Positions 34,215 through 45,220 of a DNA stretch of 64,000 nucleotides are shown here, one piece after another. The notes below the pieces were generated by a model. The model made no database searches. It had not been told where the DNA came from and was given only the letters and a program-made list of their open reading frames with translations. This DNA is from Odiellus spinosus. Lineage: Eukaryota > Arthropoda > Arachnida > Opiliones > Phalangiidae. Where the stretch lies: the NCBI GenBank assembly GCA_963920705.1, contig OY987227.1, positions 24,657,935-24,721,934 on the forward strand, read 5' to 3'. The translations under genes were made by a program, and so were the position numbers. Positions within the stretch are counted from its first letter, which is position 1, and every line of letters starts with the position of its first letter.

Positions 34215-35259
34215 TAAATGGTCTAAAATAAAGGCGCGATATTTGGCTCGAAATTGAAATGTTCGGTTAAAGATTTTAAATGGTAGCACCCCTTTTTAAG
34301 TCGCCCCTAGGGTCAATGCCTAAATGACTTTTCTTAATACTTATTTATAAAGCTAAATTTAAGACCAAAAACTGGGTTAATTCAAGTATACAAGTAATTA
34401 ATTAATGTCCTTGTTTAATTTTGAGTGAAGTAACTAGCTCTTTATGGATGAGGATTGGAAAAGAGCTTGCGGATTTGTGTGGATGGGAGGGGAGGGGGTT
34501 CTTGGAGACTTATAAGCGAAATCCTTCTTGTGGAGACCCGTGGGAACTCGTAAAAGAAAAAAATTGTAGCTTATTCGCTCTCCAACGAGTGGGAGGTTTG
34601 ATAACCGGATTGGTGGTGGTATAATCATTGCGCTAGAAGCGACAATTGAGAGAAAATGGCCGTTGTTGCCAGAACGTGTCAGCAACCATACAACAAAGAG
34701 TACGAATAAAGTCTCTAACGGATAAAGAAAGCCCTCCTCGCGTTAGCTCGAGCTCTAATCTCGAACCCCTGGCTCTAGACGAGACTAATAAGCAATAATA
34801 GATGGATTTGTCTGCATAAAAGATGTCGGAGGATATACGGGTATATAAGCACTCAGTTTAGACGAATCGGCCAATGCCTGTCGAGTGCATCGAACAATCC
34901 TAGGTTCGAAACCCCCGGGGGACCTTTCGTGGAGAAAACACGGCTGCCTAATCCGTAACGCTATACCTATAGTTGATTTATTATTCGTTTCGACTGAAAT
35001 TAACGACGTTGTTTGTCCCCAGCATACCACTTATCTCCTAAAAGAGAAAGAGTATTTGTTAGAAATGAATTGGTAGAGTTTAGTAAGGCCCATAGTATAC
35101 CTTCATTGATTTTAGATTTGCCTAGTTGTTGAGGCTAGAAAAAAATGTATAGAAAATTTAATTTTGAATCATTTTATTAGAGGGTAAAAACGCGTGGAGA
35201 TTAAATTTTTATTTTCAAAAAACTCTTAACTGCGCGAGATTTCTCCTGATACGGATTAA
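34215..35259. other. Non-coding DNA with a B-box-like word
   Basis: GGTTCGAAACCCC at about 34903-34915 resembles a tRNA T-arm / RNA polymerase III B box, but the T stem does not pair well and no convincing A box or acceptor stem was found, so it is at most a remnant of a tRNA-derived SINE. Open frames of 63-83 codons here show no known motif. Confidence 0.35.
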
Positions 35260-35266
35260 CTTTAAA

Positions 35267-35557
35267 CAAGAAGGATCAGACAAGGAGAGGAAAAGTAGGG
35301 CTGCGTTGAGTTAGAGAGAGAAGAGCCAACCTCCCACTCGGGTGGAAAGGGGGATAGGAAATTCTCGAGGTAAACTGTTGTCACGTGGTCACTAGCGTCG
35401 TTGGCTACTACGAAGCTGATAAAGGATCCGTTTTACCTACGTGACAACATTTTACCACGAAACATCTCTACCCCCGTTCTCCCAGAGTGGGAGTTTAGGC
35501 CGACGCAGTAGGAACTGCGCCGTCCCCACTTTTCCTCTCCTTGTCTGATCCTTCTTG
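35267..35557 (+). mobile_element. Family H foldback element, copy c
   Basis: 291 bp with CAAGAAGGATCAGACAAGG ends and exact 7-bp duplication ctttaaa (35260-35266 and 35558-35564). Nearly identical to copy b at 23080. Confidence 0.93.
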
Positions 35558-35564
35558 CTTTAAA

Positions 35565-35938
35565 CAGGTCAGAGAAAACAGGGAAAATTCAGGGAATTTG
35601 AAAATGAACCAAAAAAATCAGGGAATTTTAAGATATTTTAAAAAGTCAGGGAATTTTAAGATATTTTAAAAAGTCAGGGAATTTAAAGATGTTTCAAGAA
35701 GCCAGGAAATTACAATCATTATCTGACTAAAGGACTCGAAGCTGACCGTGTCAGTTGTATAGATTAGAACAAAGATACTCGTGCAAAAGGTTTGGCGAAC
35801 GTGATTATATAAAAAATAAAAAAAGGTTAAAAATTGGGTAGCATTAGCTGAAACGGCCAAGGAAAATCGTTGGAAAAGGTCAGGGAAAAACCTGTAAAAG
35901 TCAGGGAATTTGAATCTAAAAAAACTGTGGCAACCCTG
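35565..35938 (+). mobile_element. Family J element, copy 2, left-truncated
   Basis: Ends TGTGGCAACCCTG like copy 1 and contains repeated AGTCAGGGAATTT words, two of them in a short tandem near 35625-35690. The left terminal CAGGGTTGCC is missing. The copy begins just to the right of family H copy c. Confidence 0.75.
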
Positions 35939-36102
35939 TAGGTTGATTAAGTGCCAAAATTCAAATCTTTAATTCAAGATTCAAAGAATTTTCCCGAGGT
36001 TTTACTATAAGCAAACATATTTTTAGTATAGATTGTAAAATCAATAAAAATTACTTAATCTTCATCACTTGACCAAAGCATGCACTCAAATATAAGTAGC
36101 TT

Positions 36103-36421
36103 CAGAAGCCGATGAAACCCTCCTTTGAAGTCTATTACTCCCGGGTCTTGTCTACCCCTCTCTGTATGGGTTATTCTCAAAAGGCGCGATTCGTACGCCT
36201 CCTAACGGTAGATGTTTTCGGAGCGGGAGCTCGTCCAGCGAATATCTCTAGCAGACTTGGAGTTCGTCCAAAAAACGTCGTCGTTTGTGGAGAGAGAGAA
36301 TTTCCAATTTTCCGTAGACAGGGGGCATGAAGTAGGACCCCTCCGATCTCCCCATACAGAGAGGAGCGCTATATGGAACATTGGAGTAGTAGACTTCAAA
36401 GGAGGGTTTCATCGGCTTCTG
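36103..36421 (-). mobile_element. Family B element, copy h, with an internal deletion
   Basis: 319 bp in reverse orientation with exact 7-bp duplication gtagctt (36096-36102 and 36422-36428). About 18 bp, the GTAAAATTGGGAATTTTA segment between GATCTC and CCCATACAG, is missing compared with copies b and c. Confidence 0.92.
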
Positions 36422-36428
36422 GTAGCTT

Positions 36429-36869
36429 CAAGTCCCATGGGGTGCCTCAAAAAGTAAAGGTATAGATAATCTCTGCTTCGAACTGAAGAGAAGCAGTTGG
36501 AGCACTTAAAAGTTCTATACAAGTCCGATCAAAAATGTCAAAGGTGTGGGTGTGAACACACTCCGTAGATTATAAAATATTAAAGACGTCCTGTAAATTT
36601 GGCTTTACTATTGAATTAATGCAGTGACACCCAATGTTTCCCGAGTTGGTCCGAGGCAATTTAAGCTGGAAATTACACTTTCCTTAATTATTTATGGACG
36701 CGTTATGAGTGATTAGTCCTCAAACCTTTTAAATTAGGCGATAATTATTAGAATGGGTGACAATTAGGGTGAAAGCAGCCGGAAATGAATGTGGAAATGA
36801 ACCACCTAATATTGCCGGATGAATATTATAAACAGGGCCAATGATTCGGTTATGTCATAACAAATTCTT
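36429..36869. other. AT-rich DNA, nothing recognised
   Basis: No gene or repeat was supported. Confidence 0.5.
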
Positions 36870-37260
36870 AGAATTTTTTTATAGATTCTTTCTTGTTTAA
36901 ATAGGCCTAATCCACCTGTAGATTCGAGCAAGAAGGATCAGATAAGGAGAGGAAAAGTGGGAACGGCGCGGCTCCTACTGCGTCGGCCTAAACTCCCACT
37001 CTGGGAGAACGGGGGACAGACGGGGGTAGAGATGCTTCGTGGTAAATTGTTGTCACGTGGGTAAAACGAATCCTTTATGAGACGCGCTAGCTAGCGACCA
37101 CGTGACAACAGTTTACCTCGAGAATTTCCTATCCCCCCTTTCCACCCGAGTGGGAGGTTGGCTCTTCTCTCTCTAACTCAACGCAGCCCCACATTTCCTC
37201 TCCTTATCTGATCCTTCTTGATTCGAGGTTACTAAGCTGGATTCATGTGGTATGGCTTTG
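36870..37260 (+). mobile_element. Family D fragment interrupted by family H
   Basis: Left of family H the sequence has TTGTTTAAATAGGCCTAATC and CACCTG. Right of it TAAGCTGGATTCATG matches the inner inverted pair of D. The terminal GGGAGAATG is not present, and the rest of D is lost, so only two pieces remain. Confidence 0.55.
36929..37220 (-). mobile_element. Family H foldback element, copy d
   Basis: 292 bp in reverse orientation relative to copies a-c, with exact 7-bp duplication attcgag (36922-36928 and 37221-37227). It is nearly the exact reverse complement of copy a, including the GCTAGCTAGC centre. Confidence 0.93.
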
Positions 37261-38261
37261 TTTTTTTATGAATTTTAATTATTTTTAAATAACGTAACGA
37301 GCTAAAGATACAGTGCTCAGCAATTTTTTATGTATATAATTTTAAAGAAAGTCTTCGTAACAAGTGTTTAAAAAAATTTGTTGCCTATAAAAACATTAAT
37401 TTCGCCTGTCCTGATGCTTCTCTGTATACCTAGTGTGCTCATGGCAAGCAAAGTCTTAAACACGATTGAAATCTTAGCGAGATCTTTTGCAATACCTTGA
37501 TAACCTAAGAATAACAATTTAAATTAGATTTCTCTTTTATGATAGAGATGGCGACTTACCTTTAAAAGTACTGAAAACTCCGACTGAAACTCGTCTAGAA
37601 ATTAATAATCGCAATGTCACGAAATCTAAAGTACAAAACCAATACGAAAGACCGTGAATTTCCGGCTAAGGAGATAGAGATTGGTGAAGGCCCACTTTCT
37701 TAGTCGACGCGGATTTACTAAGCTCAGGTTTTGAAACTGTAAGAAAGAGCTATAAGATCTTATATTTAGGAGAGAGCTAGATTGAATGAGGAGGTGGAGA
37801 AAAAAAAATGTCCGTTTAGTGAAAGAGAGAAAGGGGGATGAAGCCCCCCGTTGCTATATCAGGCGCTTATACTTGAGTTTGTTTTATTTATTACCCGATT
37901 GCTTAGCCCCTTACATTTAAGCTTCTCTGATGAGCGAGGGACCAACCTTCTTTTGTTTTTAAGTCGAGTTTTCAAAGGTCTGTTCCTATTAAATTAAATC
38001 CCCAGAAAATATATATCAAGAATAAATTTTTTTATTTTTTAGAGGTTAAGGTGGATCTACAGTTCTACACAGGTCGCGTCTATATTTTGCGCTTGCGTAG
38101 ACTTAAATCTTTCTCATACGGGATAAATATTTTTCTCTATTGCTGGCTAGTTTGTTAAGAGTAGTATATTTCTCCTTAATTAACTTGGACATACCCTATT
38201 TACCAAATTGATATTGTTTTAGTTTCACCACCCCTTTAAGTTTGCGCCATTATAATAATAT
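37261..38261. other. AT-rich DNA, nothing recognised
   Basis: About 1 kb with no supported gene. A short A tract lies near 37800-37808. Confidence 0.5.
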
Positions 38262-38577
38262 CAAGAATTCATTCAGGTTCCGTAAGAATATGGGAGGGCC
38301 GCGGTTCAATAACCATCCTCCCAAACTTTGTAGCAAAAGTTCGTCCGCTTCGAATCGATTTTTCAAGTAAATCGCTCCTGACATCTATTATTAACCCGCG
38401 CCACTAACGACCTTGACGTAATATTATGGGCAATAAAAATGGAGCCGACCGAAAAAAGATCTAAGCGTACAAATGTTGCCAAAATTGCGGACGAACTTTT
38501 GTTACAAAGTTTGGGAGGATGGTACCAGAGGCTAAAGCTACGCTCCCATATTCTTATGGAACCTGAATGGATTCTTG
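38262..38577 (+). mobile_element. Family C element, copy 2
   Basis: 316 bp, starting CAAGAATTCATTCAGG and ending CCTGAATGGATTCTTG, in the same orientation as the copy at 7768. The right arm lies in an open frame from 38439 that continues past the element to 38810 (123 codons). The frame depends on the inverted-repeat arm, and copy 1 has a frameshift in it, so I do not call it a gene. No exact flanking duplication was found (ataatat versus atacgta). Confidence 0.85.
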
Positions 38578-39451
38578 ATACGTATGTGAACGCGACTTTA
38601 AGAACTAGGAAACTCTTGAAACAAAAAGCTACCTCCAGAATCTTACTTTCCTTTTTTTTAAGGGATTTTTTGTTCTTTTTTTTTCTTTCCATTTCATTTG
38701 GCTCGGCACTGGCTCTTATCCCCTTGGCCTTCTCCAATATATATGTCGAGATCTTTCCAGGAGCACCGGTTGGCTTTCCCCTCCCAATTTCCCGCACTCT
38801 TACGGATTAGAATATGAATGAGAATCGGCTCGCGGAGTACTCGACTAGGTTCTCTTCCCCCTCACTGCGGTCTTGGCCAAACGCGAGCCTTCCGGCAAAT
38901 GAACCAATTTATTATTTTTATGGTTATCCCTTCGGCCAGGATTAGGGTTACGCGCTCTGCATAATTGAATCTTAAAAGAAACTACCAAGGGGGAGAGAGA
39001 GACAGAGGCTTCCATTTTTCCATACCCAACTCATTTTATTTTTCTTTTTCCGCTCTCGGCCTCTCTCCAAACGAAAACGGTTTATAACAATTTTTTCTTC
39101 TCGTTATAATATGTTTAAATATTAAAAGTCAGTAAGCTTTTATATAATATTACAATGTTAGGATCTTCAGCACCGTCAAACTCTCGCTCTAACCCCTTCG
39201 TTAGCCCCCTTAACCGGAATAGTCATATATGGCTTCGTTATTTTTCTTGTTTAGAAAAAGTCCCTGCTTACTTATTATTATTGTAATAGAGATTATAAGG
39301 GTATCTATAATAATAGGGTTTTCTATATTTCTCTTCAAGAATAGTTTTCGCAGTCTAAAAAGCTGAAGCGGATTGATACACCATGCTAAGATTGAGCCAA
39401 CTCCTTAAGAGTATAAGAAAATATATTTTTATTTTATTTTCCTAAAGATAT
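38578..39451. other. Non-coding DNA with CT-rich tracts
   Basis: Runs of T and CT near 38648-38700, and AG-rich DNA near 38989-39005. No gene was supported. Confidence 0.5.
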
Positions 39452-40206
39452 GATGATTTAATCATTTTAATCGCGATTTGTTCATTTTAATCGCGATTTG
39501 TTCATTTTAATCGCGACTTGCTCATTTTAATCGCGATTTGCTCATTTTAATCGCGATTTGCTCATTTTAATCGCGATTTGTTCATTTTAATCGCGATTTG
39601 TTCATTTTAATCGCGATTTGTTCATTTTAATCGCGATTCATTTATTTTAATCGCGATTCATTTATTTTAATCGCGATTTGTTCATTTTAATCGCGATTTG
39701 TTCATTTTAATCCCGGTTTGTTCATTTTAATCCCGGTTTGTTCATTTTAATCCCGGTTTGTTCATTTTAATCGCGATTTGTTCATTTTAATTAATCATGA
39801 TTTATTAATTTTAATTAATCATGATTTATTAATTTTAATTAATCATGATTTATTAATTTTAATTAATCATGATCTATTAATTTTAATTAATGTCGATTTA
39901 ATCGTTTTAATCGCGTTTTAATCGCGATTTCATCGTTTTAATCGCGATTTAATCGTTTTAATCGCGATTTCATCGTTTTAATCGCGATTTCATCGTTTTA
40001 ATCGCGATTTCATCGTTTTAATCGCAATTTCATCGTTTTAATCGCAATTTAATCGTTTTAATCGCCATTTAATCGTTTTAATCGCAATTTAATCGTTTTA
40101 ATCGCCATTTAATCGTTTTAATCGCAATTTAATCGTTTTAATCGCGAATGTATCGTTTTAATCACGATTTATATAATTTTATTCATAATTTAATGATTTT
40201 AATCAT
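39452..40206. repeat. Minisatellite of 20-bp units with three sub-blocks
   Basis: Block 1 (to about 39785) has the unit TTCATTTTAATCGCGATTTG, with CCCGG and GATTCA variants. Block 2 (about 39787-39890) has a longer 24-bp form containing TTAATTAATCATGATTTATT. Block 3 (about 39890-40165) has the unit ATCGTTTTAATCGCGATTTA with GCAATT and GCCATT variants. All share TTTTAAT plus a CGCGATT-like core, so one array diversified in place. Confidence 0.93.
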
Positions 40207-41496
40207 GTATTAATTATAATTTCATCTATCTTACAAAACTTCACTGAATAATGGGAATGACCCGCCCCTTACTCGACGTGATTCCTTCCATAATTTTAAT
40301 GACATAGCTTCTGAAGTCGTTGACAGACCTACTTTTATGATAAGTTAACCCTTGTAATTTAATGAGAATTATGTAGAATAGTGAAACAGTTTTCATTGTG
40401 TGGTTCACGTCTTGATAATCTCACTCGAACGAAAAGGAAGCTGGTTGAGTGCATGTTGCATCAAAATTTCTTTGGAAAGAGGTTAGCTCTACGCGCAGGC
40501 GCGGGGGGCCCCGAGACCATTGTCGTAATCCATTACATAAATTGGAGTAATCCGCTACGTGATAACGAGTGCGGGCTGGCGAATAAAAATCTGGGTATAG
40601 AGCCTGGGACTCTAATCTTTCTTATACCCTCTCGTAATTTTTTACTAGAATAGCGAAAAAGTTGTTATATAGAAAATTAGTATTTTTAAGCGCCCTTACA
40701 CGGACCTGGTTTTTTTTCTTTCATTTCTTCTTAATGTGTTTTTTTTCTTTGTTGCTTGGTTGGAGAGTATCTTGTTAAAATGATTAATGCGCGTTGTGGT
40801 CTTATAAGGAAGAGATATCATGCAACATTATAACTTGGAGGAACTTAAGATGGGGTAGCCGACTGGTTTAGTTTGCGTTGTCGTTACCATATTTGAACTC
40901 TTACCCGCGTGCCTGTAAGGCTATATGCGAGTCACTCCCCTCCAACTTTTAAAACCGCGCAATTTGGTTTGGATTGTGACGACTTGACGTATACTTGTTA
41001 TAGTTAAATGTTTAATCCGTCGAATGTTTATTAATCCCACAAATATTCATCAAAAACCACCCAAAACTGGAGCGCTACTGCTCAACTGGCAACCCAGAAT
41101 GATTGGGGGATCTGAGCAGAAACCCTGTAATGACGTCTCTATTCGAGAACTGTCAGTGGGTTACTCCCTCTATAGTTCCTCCAAGACGCGAGCGAGGGTG
41201 GGTCGCGTGTTTAACGTCAAACTAGCCATTATATCTCGCTCCAAACAAGCAAACGTGATTATATTTAGGACTGCTTAATATCAAAAGACGGTTAAAGAAT
41301 ACATATCGTCTTAGTTGGTTGGATAATCTCGAGGTTATGGGAGATAATTAATCATAATTTTATGGTGTATATTTAAAAACTTAAAAATCTTCTCATTTAA
41401 GTTTGTACATCAAACCTACTTTTACATAGTTCTTCGATTCCTTAACCACGCGCAGAATGTAATATTATATTAAAATTAAAACCCCATGAGTATATG
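40207..41496. other. Non-coding DNA, nothing firmly recognised
   Basis: Open frames of 90 codons at 40381-40653 and 84 codons at 41024-41278 have no recognisable domain. GGTAGCCGACTGG at about 40855-40867 resembles the A box of Leu/Ser-type tRNAs, but no matching T-arm or acceptor stem is present. A T tract lies near 40741-40750. Confidence 0.4.
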
Positions 41497-41914
41497 TAGA
41501 GGTATATAATAACCCCCTTCGGGGGGAAGTATGAAAGCCCCTATACTACCAATGCTAAAAATCACGAACAACAAGAGCCCGCTGCTGACTATCTAGGCCA
41601 CTAGCTCGCGCTGGACTTCTCAATGTCGCTACTCTAGTAAATGGTCTTTGTATAAACAAGACGGCTCGATTTGTGCTTAGAACTTCCTGTCTCGGGAGTC
41701 AGGCTGTCTGTTAAATTGGAGTCGAAGGTTGACTTCAGCTCGCGAGTTCCGGAAGTGTGCGTAGGGAAAATTTAGTGAGGTTCAAAATGGTGAAACTATT
41801 TTTTGGGAGTAAAGCGGTGTGTCGCTCCGCCGCGATTTACGCCGGGCACTCGTTGTTCGTCGATTTTGCCTACCTTTCATACTTCCCCCCGAAGGGGGTT
41901 ATTATATACCTCTG
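41497..41914 (-). mobile_element. Family A element, copy 3, complete, inverted
   Basis: 418 bp, the reverse orientation of copy 2. The left end is TAGAGG instead of CAGAGG, and the right end CCTCTG is intact. No exact flanking duplication was found, so this copy is older than copy 2 or its flanks have changed. Confidence 0.9.
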
Positions 41915-42254
41915 GTATCAACAATTTTAACTTTGAAATGGATTTAGGGGTTAGCGAGTCCAGTTCCTAGCTTTGATAATCCACGGCCTTGGATTAATAA
42001 AGAATATAACTCTTCCTTAATGTACCATTTCTTCGAAAACGCAGTCAGCAAATAAAATTAATTGTCCACGCAACCAACTTTATTTTCCGGGACAAAAATA
42101 TGAAGTCACGCGATCACGTGTGTTAAACTTTTAAATGAGTTCGCGACTAAATTTAAATTAAATAAATCGGTCTTGGGGGCTTGATATTTTTTATTACTGG
42201 GACGTGTTTTGGAAATTTGTCACGGAAACACTCTCTTTATGCGAACCCCATTTA
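41915..42254. other. AT-rich DNA, nothing recognised
   Basis: No gene or repeat was supported in these 340 bp. Confidence 0.5.
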
Positions 42255-42620
42255 AAAGAGAGAATGAAACCTAACAAAAAAATGTTTATTTAGCATTTTT
42301 TTGTCGTTTAAATAGGCCTAATCTACCTGTGAATAAATTTACAAACAAATATTGAACAGAAATAAATTTAAAAGTTACCAGGCTTAGCTGGATTCATGGT
42401 GATCCTTAATTTCTTCGCATTGATGGGTCAACGACCAATGAGCAATGATCCTTTGTTACGCAAGATCTCCATGAGACTTCCAAGAAATCAGAATCTCCAT
42501 GAATCCAGCTAAGCCTATTTTACGGGTAAATTTAAAATTTTTAGTTTAATAGTAAAATTTTTACTGGTGGATTAGGCAAATGATAAGGAATTGATAAAAA
42601 ATCATTTACATTCTCCCTTT
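42255..42620 (+). mobile_element. Family D element, copy 3, complete
   Basis: About 366 bp from AAAGAGAGAATGAAACC to CATTCTCCCTTT, with the central pair AGGCTTAGCTGGATTCATGG and CCATGAATCCAGCTAAGCCT. It is diverged from copy 2 and somewhat shorter in the middle. A certain target duplication was not found. Confidence 0.82.
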
Positions 42621-44291
42621 GAAGGGTTGATGAGCTTGCTAACTACAGTGTTGTGTGGTAAAGTACAACCAGCTTTAGCATTTTCGTTAGTCCAAGGATC
42701 CACCAAGCAAATTCAAACTAATTGAAAAGAAAATTTACCTGTTATTTCGGCATGCGTTTAATCGTTTATCTTCCTGTAATGGACGACGCGATGTAGTTTA
42801 GTTAAGCCTTGCCAAACGCATCGAGAATAAAGGCAATTAGCTCCTAATTTTGGCGAATACTTAAGTGAGTTTTTCTCATCCAGATCAATTAAGAACAACT
42901 TGTTATAGAGTCTAGTATCATTTAAAAACGTTTATTGTTGGTGCAAAGAAATAGTTTCTCACGTATTACGAAATAATATTCCTAGCTAAGCCTTGGTTAT
43001 TAAATTTACATTCAAATATACGAGGGGGATTATATCACGTTATTCTAAACCCAATAGTCGTCTTTAATTTAAATTTTAATTAATAACGAATGAAACATAA
43101 ATAACAACGTATAAAATTTCATTAAAAATAATAACTTTCGAATTCTTTTCATAAAGCCTAGTTTATTCAATAATTAAAGGGATAGTTACCACGATATATG
43201 ATCGAAATTTTAATTGGTTCAAGAATTGATTTAAATTCAAAGATTTTGATAAATTTATCACGAAGCTTGGAACTTAATTCAAATCAAGACTTGGATAACG
43301 AATCAAGCGTTTTAATTTAGTGTTTCGAAGTATATTTGCCCAGAAAATGTTTTCCCCGTAACTAAAATACACTTAAACTTTAATTTTCCTTTGCAAAATA
43401 TCTTAAATATCGCATTTTTTTGCTAAAATTGATTACCTTCAAGGAGTTTAATCAAAATTTAGTCATATTTCTCTCCTAATTCAACTTAGTACTGAAACTA
43501 TCTGAAGACTAATTTATATTAAATTGATCAACCATGGTTGATTGAAATATTTAAACAATTTTTAATAACACACGGATACTTTTGGTTTAAACTGCAAAAA
43601 CATTTTTTTGGGAGGAACCAATTTCGTTTTCCCGCTAATAGATCGCCACGTCATTCGTTCTCACGCGTAAAGAGTTCTCTACACGATAATAAAAAAATAA
43701 CTCAAAATCATGTATTACTATCCCTTTGCTTAAAGTTTTGAATTTCATTAGTTTATACTCCCTTTGTGATAAATTAAAGTTTTCCTCCTCTTTTGACGTT
43801 TAATCAAAACGTGGGATTAATTTGTTATCTATTTTAAGGTCCTCTGGCCACTGATTAAAAGTAAAATACAGTCGCGGGATTAAAATTACATAGAATTTGG
43901 GGTTGAGGGAGAGGGAGAGAATTTTCTTTCTTATGCTAATTCTTAATTGGGAACCCGAATTCCCAACCACTCTCCACCTCACCCGTTTCCCCGAGTATAA
44001 AACTGATATTTTTTTTCCCAACGCAAATCTGGCATCCTTTGCAACATCCGATGATCGGAATGGAACGTGGACATTGGCAAGCTTGTATCTCTCTCTCTCT
44101 CTCTCTATTTCTCTCTCGGGGTCACAGCTGTCCCGAGAGAAGATTCCACATTTTCGAAGCACTCTAAGTCGTTCCCAGCACCCCCTTCCCCCATCTTCGC
44201 CTCTTCTAAAAATGAAAAGATGATGTTGACTAATTGAAAAGTTACATAATTAAAAAAAAAAAACTCTTTTGAACTCATCGCTATATCATTT

Positions 44292-44326
<35 letters not shown>

Positions 44327-44727
44327 CAAAGAGCTGGTAAACCTAATTTATAGTCATATTTTGGTCTCATTTATCTTATAAGAACTTTTGAAATATTTAT
44401 TTATTTTATTTGAGACTAGATGGATTAATCGAGATCATATTTTAACTTAATAAATTAAACGTATATTAATTTCTTAATACTTTCTTTAGGACTGTAGGAA
44501 GCTTTTTACGTAGTATAAATGGATATTAGATTGAAAATAAATTTTTTTTTTTAAGATATTTACGCAATATATGAGGTAGAAAATTTTTTATCCGTTCTTT
44601 ATAATGTACATTGTACTACTGTCGAGTTTTACTTTTGAGAGTAAATGCTGAGAAATTACACGTACAAACAATACGGAACAAGTTGCTTCCGAGTTAAAGG
44701 GACTAGGAAACCTGTTTTCAAAATATC
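42621..44727. other. AT-rich DNA bordering the satellite locus
   Basis: No gene. A CT microsatellite lies at about 44087-44118 and an uninterrupted run of 30 T at about 44295-44324. Open frames of 108 and 120 codons on opposite strands near 43800-44223 overlap the CT-rich tract and are compositional. Confidence 0.5.
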
Positions 44728-45220
44728 TAATATTTCTTAATATAATATCAAAACTGCAGTGCCCTTTTGATAACTCATTAAGCTCACGTGTCTGCGATTT
44801 TCCATACCTTTTTCTGGTCATGAAACTAAAATCCTAATTACGCTCAGTCAACTAATTAAAAGTTGCGAAGTTGGTAACGCACTAGCGTGTTGATTGCGGA
44901 GAGCGAAGTTCGATTCCCCGTAAAACCTTTTTATTTTTTATTTTAGTGTTAATTACTAAATTATGTCATGTTGAAACATTTGAAATAATAGATGCGTAAA
45001 TAATAATGCAAATAGGTGTATTACCTATAAAAGCGTTTACAACGAATATGGGTATAATCTTGCCCAAATGAAACAAATATTCGCTTGTTGTCCCACATAA
45101 GGGGAAATAATATGGTACTTAATAGAAATCACAATCCGCTTTAGATGTAAAAATTATAAGCCAAATGATAAAGGAAGATGGAAACAGAGCTTCAGTCCAA
45201 CCTTAAAATATAGTAAAAAA
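44728..45220 (+). repeat. Satellite spacer, copy 1 (left border of the locus)
   Basis: About 493 bp shared with three further copies inside the satellite. The shared part begins TAATATTTCTTAATATAATA and ends just before the satellite at CCTTAAAATATAGTAAAAAA. Left of 44728 the sequence is not shared, so this is the outer edge of the amplified locus. It contains one tRNA-like segment. Confidence 0.9.
44861..44936 (+). ncRNA. tRNA-like RNA polymerase III unit in spacer 1
   Basis: TTGCGAAGTTGG at 44863-44874 matches the tRNA A box except for one base. AGTTCGATTCC at 44907-44917 matches 10 of 11 B-box positions. The spacing of 33 bp is that of a tRNA gene, and T-runs that could end transcription follow at once (CCTTTTTATTTTTTATTTT). 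A three-pair D stem can form, but the anticodon and T stems are poor and there is no acceptor stem, so it is a tRNA pseudogene or SINE head, not a functional tRNA. Confidence 0.5.

Noticed and set aside
34850-34915. Possible tRNA gene with GGTTCGAAACCCC
   Set aside because: Only the T-loop word fits. The T stem pairs poorly, and no D arm or acceptor stem was found.
38439-38810. Open frame of 123 codons
   Set aside because: The first third is the right inverted-repeat arm of family C, and the rest is T-rich low-complexity sequence. The family C copy at 7768 has a frameshift in the same arm.
40381-40653. Open frame of 90 codons
   Set aside because: No known motif, no supporting context, and the residue pattern is not distinctive.
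40836-40946. Possible tRNA gene with A-box-like GGTAGCCGACTGG and TTGGAGG/CCTCCAA ends
   Set aside because: The would-be acceptor strands are 111 bp apart, the A box is not at the right distance from them, and no T-arm is present.
43800-44223. Open frames of 108 and 120 codons on opposite strands
   Set aside because: They overlap each other and a CT microsatellite, and the translated sequence is low in complexity.
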